Source: Verrucomicrobiales bacterium (GTDB lineage: Bacteria; Verrucomicrobiota; Verrucomicrobiia; Limisphaerales; UBA1096). Taken from it: 30,224 nucleotides of DNA. A program made the translations under genes and the position numbers. The stretch's first letter is position 1. Each line of letters begins with the position of its first letter. The notes under the pieces are model-generated. The model searched no databases, was not told the DNA's origin, and was given only the letters and a program-made list of their open reading frames with translations. This document shows, piece by piece, positions 25,091 through 30,224 of this stretch. The stretch spans positions 1-30,224 of the forward strand of contig WTHH01000246.1 in NCBI GenBank assembly GCA_011523195.1. Direction: 5' to 3'.

Positions 25091-26295
25091 TGATTTACAG
25101 GCGCTTCATTGAACTAATTTTGTTTTGCGCGCTTGGCCAGGCGCTTGGCCAAGCGGCTGAGCCGTTGCCCCTACCGGAGAGTACGCCGTGGGATGTTACG
25201 GCGCTGAAAAAGGCACCAAAGTTCGAGTGGATTCGGCAGGAAGGCGACGTGCAAGCCCTGCTGTATGCTGGTGAAAAATATCGCGGAAAGCCCACCAGGG
25301 TGTTCGCCTACTACGCCTCGCCCAGGACGCTTGGCCAAGCGGTAAAGGGCAAGGTGCCGGGCATCGTGCTGGTGCACGGCGGCGGCGGTACGGCGTTTGC
25401 CAGCTGGGCACAGTTGTGGGCCAAGCGCGGCTATGCGGCCATCGCGATGGACTTGGCCGGTTGCGGCGAGGGACGCAAGCGGCTGCCGGACGGTGGCCCG
25501 GGCCAAAGTCACACGGACAAGTTTAGCACCATCGACGAGCCGCTCGAGAACCAATGGTCGTACCACGCGGTCGCCAACGTGATCCGAGGACACTCACTGC
25601 TGCGCAGTTTCGCCGGGGTGGATGGCGATCACGTCGCGCTGACCGGGATCAGTTGGGGCGGCTACCTGACCTGCATCGTTGCCGGGGTGGATGATCGATT
25701 TGCTATGGCCATGCCGGTCTACGGGTGCGGTTTCTTGCAGGAAAATAGCGTCTGGAAAGTTGGTGAGTTTGGCAAAATGACCACCGCGCAGTCGGACAAA
25801 TGGCATCGACTTTGGGATCCGTCGCGCTACATCGGTTCGGCGAAGATGCCGGTGATGTTCCTGAACGGCACAAACGATTTTGCCTATCCGATGGACAGCT
25901 ACGCCAAAACCTGCGCGCTGGTGAGGAGCGAGAAAAACTACAGCATCCAGCTCAACATGAAGCACGGGCACCTCTTCGAATTCCCGGAATTCTTCCTGTT
26001 CGCCGACCAGTACATCCGCGGAGGCAAACCGATGCCGGTGGTCGCCAGGCCGGTCATCGACGGTGGCAAAGTCCGCACGTCGGTCAAGTCGGAGACCAAG
26101 TTGATCGAGGCCAAGCTGCACTACACCACGGCACCGCATGAACAAAACCGGAGCCGCGTCTGGAAAACAATCGAACTCAAGGTGAACGGACATCACGCCC
26201 AGGGCGCTGCCCCGCCCAGCGAGGCCACAGTCTGGTACATCGCCATCCAAGACGAACGCAAAGCCATCGTCAGCAGCGAACTAATTGTTCAATGA
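25090..26295 (+). CDS. Secreted alpha/beta hydrolase (acetyl xylan esterase-like)
   Basis: A protein of 401 residues with a signal peptide ending in ALGQALGQAAEP, encoded by two tandem palindrome copies. The alpha/beta hydrolase fold shows GIVLVHGGGGTAF (oxyanion loop), the nucleophile Ser188 in GISWGGYL, probable Asp263 in GTNDFAYP and His292 or His294 in KHGHLF. This complete triad supports an active serine esterase or dienelactone hydrolase-like enzyme acting in the periplasm, perhaps on acetylated sugars. The C-terminal domain (about 320-401) looks beta-rich. A further exact palindrome is at 25329-25340 (TLGQAV). The ATG overlaps the TAA of the TIM-barrel gene, and the TGA overlaps the next ATG. 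Confidence 0.87.
   Translation: MIYRRFIELILFCALGQALGQAAEPLPLPESTPWDVTALKKAPKFEWIRQEGDVQALLYAGEKYRGKPTRVFAYYASPRTLGQAVKGKVPGIVLVHGGGGTAFASWAQLWAKRGYAAIAMDLAGCGEGRKRLPDGGPGQSHTDKFSTIDEPLENQWSYHAVANVIRGHSLLRSFAGVDGDHVALTGISWGGYLTCIVAGVDDRFAMAMPVYGCGFLQENSVWKVGEFGKMTTAQSDKWHRLWDPSRYIGSAKMPVMFLNGTNDFAYPMDSYAKTCALVRSEKNYSIQLNMKHGHLFEFPEFFLFADQYIRGGKPMPVVARPVIDGGKVRTSVKSETKLIEAKLHYTTAPHEQNRSRVWKTIELKVNGHHAQGAAPPSEATVWYIAIQDERKAIVSSELIVQ
25129..25155. repeat. Tandem palindromes in a signal peptide
   Basis: A CGCTTGGCCAGGCG copy (25130-25143) shares its last bases with an exact CGCTTGGCCAAGCG (25142-25155). Read in frame they give ALGQALGQA, the end of the esterase signal peptide. Confidence 0.95.
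25328..25341. repeat. Iterated palindrome (esterase, LGQA)
   Basis: Exact CGCTTGGCCAAGCG in the esterase gene, read as TLGQAV. Confidence 0.95.
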
Positions 26296-28853
26296 AAAGG
26301 TTGATTGCCATCATATTAATAGCCGTGCTTGGCCAAGCGCTTGGCCAGGCGGCGGAGCGGTTTGATTTTCATACCATCCGCAAGCCGGCATCTACGGCTG
26401 TTCAAGGTGTTCTCGAGGGAGAATTCCTGCAGGCCAGCGGCAGGGCCCGACCTCAGGGCATGAGCGGTTTCGGCGCCGGCTGGAGTGGCGATGCTCACCT
26501 GCTCTGGGACGGCGTGGTTGGCGACTCAAACACGGTGGAGTTTTCCGTTGGGGAAACAGGCAAATACGCACTGGCGATGCGATGGACTTTAGCGCCGGAT
26601 TACGGGCTGTTCGAAGTGCGGTTGAATGGGAAGGTAATCGAGTCCAAACTGGATTTGTATTCGCCTGACGTCCGCTTGGCCAAGCTGCGTGAACTGGGTG
26701 AATTGGAATTGAACGCAGGCACGCAACGGATCGAGATCAAGTTGATCGGGGCCAACGCCAAGGCGAGCAAGTACCAAAAAAAGGGTTACCTTTACGGGTT
26801 GGATTACCTGAAACTGACGGACTCGGCGCCCAAGCCGGTGAAGGTGGAAGAACCGGAGCAGGCTGTTGTCGTGAAGGTGGATTTCGCCGAGGCGCGTGCA
26901 TTGATGAAGCAGCATTGTTTTCGCTGCCACGGCGCAAAAAAGGTGAAGGGCAAGGTGAACCTAGAGGCCTTGGCCAAGCGCTCCGATGTTTTGAAAGACG
27001 TGGAGCTGGCGCGACACGCGGCGGAGGCTTTGGCCAAGGCGGAGATGCCACCGGAGGATGAGCCGCAGCCGGCCAAGGGCGAGCGGGCAAAGTTGGCGGC
27101 GTTTTTTGAAGGTGTGGTGGATGAATATGTATCGGCCAACACCACGCTCGAACCGGTGGTGATGCGGCGGCTGAACCGCTACGAGTACAACAACGCCGTA
27201 CGCGATCTGCTGGAGTTGCGCGGCGACATTTATCCGCTACCGGAAAAGGTGATTCGCTCGAGCCAGTATTTCGACCCCGCCTCGGGTCGGATGCCAGCGG
27301 GCGTGACGGTGGGCAACCGCACGCTCGGCAAGTTTCAGGTGGAGCGACAGATTTTGTCCGGCGTGGACCCGTTCGCCATCGACCTGCAGGCGGAGCACGG
27401 CTTCAACAATCAAGGCGAGCAGCTCAGCATCCCGCCGATCCTTCTGGAGAGTCTGCTCAAGCTCGGCCGCTCGATCGTGAACGCAAAGGAGTTCGACGAT
27501 TACACGGCGTTGCGCGACACGATTTTTAAGGATAACGGGAAACCGGTAGCCAAGCGGTTGAGGCCGTTTTTGGAGCGGGCATTCCGGTCGCCGGTGGATG
27601 AGGCGACGCTGGCGCGATACACCGCATTTCACACTTCAGAGCAAAAACGCACCGGCTCGTACACCACGGCGATGAAGTCGGTGGTGGCGGCTGTGCTGGC
27701 TTCGCCCAAATTTATTTACGTGGTGGAAAGCAAGCAGGGCGCGGGCGAAAAGACACCTGCGAATGATTACGAGCTGGCGCAACGGCTGTCGCTGTTTCTC
27801 TGGAGCAGCATCCCGGATGAACCTCTGCTAGCCGCCGCACGGGAAGGGCAGTTGCGGCAACCGGCCTTGCTGGAGGCACAGGTACGTCGCATGTTGAATG
27901 ACCGGCGCAGTCGAGCGTTGTCCGAGAACTTCGCGCGCCAATGGCTGCGGCTGGATCAACTCATCACCGCCGTGCCCGACTTCGACCGCTTTCAGGTGTA
28001 CTACTCGCGCATCGGCTGCGAGCAGTGGAAGTTTGGCCTACAAACAATGGTCGAGCCGCTGCTGCTCTTTGAGAGCGTACAGGTGGAGGATCGCTCTATC
28101 ATGCTTTTTGTCGACAGCAACTACGCGTATCGATCCGACGAGTTGCAGGCGTGGTACAACAAGCCCGAGGCACCGTTCGGCAACCGCGGCAATCGCAATC
28201 GCTTTAATACCTTCACGCAGCCATTCCGCAAACGCCAGCTCACCACGCGGCGCGAGGGCGGCGTGATGACCACCGCAGCGGTGCTGACGATGACCTCGAC
28301 GCCGCTGCGTACCAGCCCAATCAAGCGGGGCGCGTGGGTGGCCACGGTGATGTTCAATGACCCGCCGCCGCCGCCGCCGGACGTGGTGCCGGAGATTGAA
28401 GCCGACGACGCAGCCATCGAGGCGAAGGGTCTGACTATTCGCGAGCGACTCAAGCAACACGCGACCGACCAATCTTGCGCCAGTTGTCACGCACGCATCG
28501 ATCCACTCGGGTTTGTGCTGGAGAGTTTCGATCCCATCGGACGCTGGCGCGACCAGTACCGCGGCGGGCGCGATATCGACGCGAGCGGCAAGCTCTTCGG
28601 CGAGGCGGAGTTTAAGGACATCGAGCAGTTCAAGGACGCCATTCTTGCGAGGCCGGAGAAATTCATGCGCGCCTTCAGTGAACATCTGTTAAGCTACGCG
28701 CTCGGTCGCGAATTAAAGGTGACAGACAAGCCGGCGATCGATCGCATCACGCGGCGGGTTACGGCGGATCACGGCCGCTTTTCCACCGTGGTGGTTGAGA
28801 TTGCCAAGAGCATGCCGTTTCGGCATAAAACCGGTCAGAACGAAAGAAAATGA
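26292..28853 (+). CDS. DUF1592-family Planctomycete cytochrome protein
   Basis: A protein of 853 residues with a signal peptide whose end (VLGQALGQAAE) is again a tandem palindrome. Residues about 25-180 look like a beta-rich carbohydrate-binding-type module. A haem-binding CFRCH (Cys209, Cys212, His213) begins the PSD1-like cytochrome part, followed by LNRYEYNNAVRDLL (DUF1587), FLERAFRSPVDEATLARY and YELAQRLSLFLWSSIPDE (DUF1592), GGVMTTAAVLTMTS and RTSPIKRGAWV (DUF1588), and CASCHARIDPLGFVLESFDPIGRWR with the second haem box (Cys729, Cys732, His733; DUF1585). Such proteins are common in Verrucomicrobiota and Planctomycetota and may carry electrons in an exported redox system; no reaction is proven. 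The start and stop overlap the neighbours by ATGA. Confidence 0.92.
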   Translation: MKRLIAIILIAVLGQALGQAAERFDFHTIRKPASTAVQGVLEGEFLQASGRARPQGMSGFGAGWSGDAHLLWDGVVGDSNTVEFSVGETGKYALAMRWTLAPDYGLFEVRLNGKVIESKLDLYSPDVRLAKLRELGELELNAGTQRIEIKLIGANAKASKYQKKGYLYGLDYLKLTDSAPKPVKVEEPEQAVVVKVDFAEARALMKQHCFRCHGAKKVKGKVNLEALAKRSDVLKDVELARHAAEALAKAEMPPEDEPQPAKGERAKLAAFFEGVVDEYVSANTTLEPVVMRRLNRYEYNNAVRDLLELRGDIYPLPEKVIRSSQYFDPASGRMPAGVTVGNRTLGKFQVERQILSGVDPFAIDLQAEHGFNNQGEQLSIPPILLESLLKLGRSIVNAKEFDDYTALRDTIFKDNGKPVAKRLRPFLERAFRSPVDEATLARYTAFHTSEQKRTGSYTTAMKSVVAAVLASPKFIYVVESKQGAGEKTPANDYELAQRLSLFLWSSIPDEPLLAAAREGQLRQPALLEAQVRRMLNDRRSRALSENFARQWLRLDQLITAVPDFDRFQVYYSRIGCEQWKFGLQTMVEPLLLFESVQVEDRSIMLFVDSNYAYRSDELQAWYNKPEAPFGNRGNRNRFNTFTQPFRKRQLTTRREGGVMTTAAVLTMTSTPLRTSPIKRGAWVATVMFNDPPPPPPDVVPEIEADDAAIEAKGLTIRERLKQHATDQSCASCHARIDPLGFVLESFDPIGRWRDQYRGGRDIDASGKLFGEAEFKDIEQFKDAILARPEKFMRAFSEHLLSYALGRELKVTDKPAIDRITRRVTADHGRFSTVVVEIAKSMPFRHKTGQNERK
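26327..26351. repeat. Tandem palindromes in a second signal peptide
   Basis: An exact GCTTGGCCAAGC (26327-26338) runs into CGCTTGGCCAGGCG (26338-26351). The order of exact and one-base-variant copies is reversed compared with the preceding gene, but the peptide (LGQALGQA) is the same. Confidence 0.95.
26673..26685. repeat. Iterated palindrome (DUF1592 gene, LAKL)
   Basis: Exact GCTTGGCCAAGC at 26674-26685, read as RLAKLR. A further core copy at 26969-26978 reads ALAKRS. Confidence 0.95.
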
Positions 28854-30145
28854 ACGTATTAAAGAACAAGAACATACCGAGGCGCACATTTCTGCATGGC
28901 TGCGGTGCGGCGCTAGCGCTGCCATTTCTCGATGTGATGCACACTCGCGGGGCCAGCGCATCGGCGCCCAAGCGCGTGGCCTTTTTCTACGTGCCCAACG
29001 GCGTGGCTCAGGAGGCATGGCACCCGAAGGAGACCGGGCACAACTTCGCACTCAGCCGCACACTGCAACCGTTGGAGCCGGTGCGCAAAAAGATTTCGCT
29101 CTTCACCAATCTCGACCGCGTGAAAGTGCCCGGCACCGACGGCCACGCGCAGGCCGGAACGTGTTACCTGAGCACGGCCGCGCCCGATGAACTGTCTCCG
29201 GCCGGGTATCCAATCAAGCGCACCATCGACCAGATCATTGCCGACACCGCCGGCAAGACCACGCCGTTCCGTTCGCTCGAGCTGTCGTGCAACAGCTTCA
29301 CCGACAACAAGGAGTCGGTGTATTTCGATAACATCTCGTGGTACGGCCACGGGCACGTGGCGCGGTCGATCAAGGATCCGCGCAAGGTTTTCCAGCGCCT
29401 GTTCAACGTGAAAGAACACCAGGCCAATGCCAGCGTGCTCGACCTCGTGCGTGCCGATGCGAAGGATTTGAAGGGCCGATTGGGGCGGCTGGATCGCCAC
29501 AAGCTCGACGAGTACATGGACTCCGTGCGAACTGTCGAACAGCAGATCGAGCGCATCACCAAGCAACAGGTGGACGCCAACGAACTTGGCATTGAACAGC
29601 CGGAGAAACTCTGGACCAGCATGCGCCGCGATGAATACATTCAGGTGATGGGCGACCTGATGATCCTCGCGCTGCAGACCGATCTCACTCGAGTCAGCTC
29701 CATGATGGTCGCGCCGGAACGCTGGGACACGCCGCTGATGTTCGAGGATGTGTTTGCGAAACCCATTCTCCACCACGGCTGGACCCACAATCAAAGGAAC
29801 GAAAAGGTACTCAGCGACCTCGAGAAGCTTGATCAATTTTACATGCGGCAGTTCTCGCAGATTTGCCAAAAGATGGATGCCATCAAGGAAGGAGACGGCA
29901 CGTTGCTCGACAGCATGATGTTCACCTACGGCTCCGGCCTCAGCAGCGGCATGCTGCACGAGTGCTCCAATCTGCCCACCGTCATTGCCGGCAGCGCTGG
30001 CGGCCAGTTGAAAACCAACCGGCACGATCAGCATGCCAAGGGCACACCGATCGCCAACCTCTGGGTCTCCATGGCCCAGGCCATGGGCTGCCCGATTCAG
30101 AAACTCGGTGACAGCACCGGTGCACTGAAAGGGTTTCTCGCCTGA
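28850..30145 (+). CDS. DUF1552 family exported protein
   Basis: A protein of 431 residues with a twin-arginine-like signal (IPRRTFLHGCGAALALPFLDVM, residues about 9-30). The mature part shows FFYVPNGVAQEAWHP, LTPLEPVRKKISLFTNLDR-type text, the DUF1552 phrases GHAQAGTCYLS, RSLELSCN, WYGHGHVARSIKDPRKVFQRLF and LDEYMDSVRTVEQQIE, then ILHHGWTHNQRNEKVLSDLEKLDQFY and LDSMMFTYGSGLSSGMLH. Members nearly always sit next to a DUF1592 protein, as here, and the two probably form one exported system. No catalytic role is known. The ATG overlaps the upstream TGA by ATGA. After the TGA lies a run of degenerate and exact palindrome copies. Confidence 0.92.
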   Translation: MNVLKNKNIPRRTFLHGCGAALALPFLDVMHTRGASASAPKRVAFFYVPNGVAQEAWHPKETGHNFALSRTLQPLEPVRKKISLFTNLDRVKVPGTDGHAQAGTCYLSTAAPDELSPAGYPIKRTIDQIIADTAGKTTPFRSLELSCNSFTDNKESVYFDNISWYGHGHVARSIKDPRKVFQRLFNVKEHQANASVLDLVRADAKDLKGRLGRLDRHKLDEYMDSVRTVEQQIERITKQQVDANELGIEQPEKLWTSMRRDEYIQVMGDLMILALQTDLTRVSSMMVAPERWDTPLMFEDVFAKPILHHGWTHNQRNEKVLSDLEKLDQFYMRQFSQICQKMDAIKEGDGTLLDSMMFTYGSGLSSGMLHECSNLPTVIAGSAGGQLKTNRHDQHAKGTPIANLWVSMAQAMGCPIQKLGDSTGALKGFLA

Positions 30146-30148
30146 TAT

Positions 30149-30213
30149 CGCGCTTGACCTAGCGCTTGGTTTACAAAGGAGACAGGCGTTTCTCCGTTCC
30201 CTTGGCCAAGCGG
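30149..30213. repeat. Palindrome cluster after the DUF1552 gene
   Basis: CGCGCTTGACCTAGCGCTTGG (30150-30170) holds a variant copy, and CCTTGGCCAAGCGG (30200-30213) holds an exact 10-base core. A short GGAGA/TCTCC hairpin lies between. No new start codon with an open frame is visible before the window ends. Confidence 0.75.
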
Positions 30214-30224
30214 AATTAGTTGAA

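Noticed and set aside
1672..30210. The GGCC palindromes as a CRISPR array or insertion sequence ends
   Set aside because: Spacing is irregular (hundreds to thousands of bases), copies lie inside intact genes, and there are no spacers, transposase genes or target duplications.

Overview
The window looks like a chromosomal piece from a Verrucomicrobiota-like bacterium (a relative in the PVC group, such as Planctomycetota, is less likely). The main reason is the coupled pair of a DUF1592-type Planctomycete cytochrome protein and a DUF1552 protein at the right end, next to a Tat-exported sugar isomerase-like protein and a secreted esterase. Mostly GC-rich housekeeping genes and a large Gram-negative outer-membrane receptor fit this. 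The assignment is inference. || Layout. 1-3.85 kb: the 3' part of an unrecognised gene, a convergent HEAT-repeat protein, a signal peptidase I and a Gfo/Idh/MocA oxidoreductase. 3.9-7.2 kb: a receiver plus degenerate HD-GYP regulator, then a TPR/glycosyltransferase-like protein. 7.3-10.9 kb: a MetE-like methyltransferase, ribosomal protein bS21 with a clear terminator, a TIM-barrel protein and a coupled UPF0104-type membrane protein. 10.97-14.5 kb: mfd on the minus strand. 14.6-17.5 kb: an AT-richer island holding a TonB-dependent receptor broken by three in-frame stop codons. 17.8-24.0 kb: a tight run purA, uppS, cdsA, dxr, an L-fuconate dehydratase-like enolase-superfamily gene and an exported phosphodiesterase-like protein. 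24.2-30.1 kb: four start/stop-overlapping genes for exported proteins (TIM barrel, alpha/beta hydrolase, DUF1592 cytochrome-type, DUF1552). || How the genes work together. The uppS-cdsA-dxr block makes isoprenoid precursor, the undecaprenyl carrier and CDP-diacylglycerol, so it is an envelope-lipid module. The last operon looks like an exported carbohydrate or organic-matter processing unit, with no proven substrate. || The most striking non-gene signal is a short palindrome, GCTTGGCCAAGC, found 14 times exactly by eye, with at least eight more exact copies of its 10-base core CTTGGCCAAG and many near copies. It lies inside genes in several reading frames, just after stop codons, in place of a ribosome binding site, and as tandem pairs encoding the end of two signal peptides. 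It behaves like a highly iterated palindrome (as HIP1 does in cyanobacteria) and is the best candidate here for an undescribed system.
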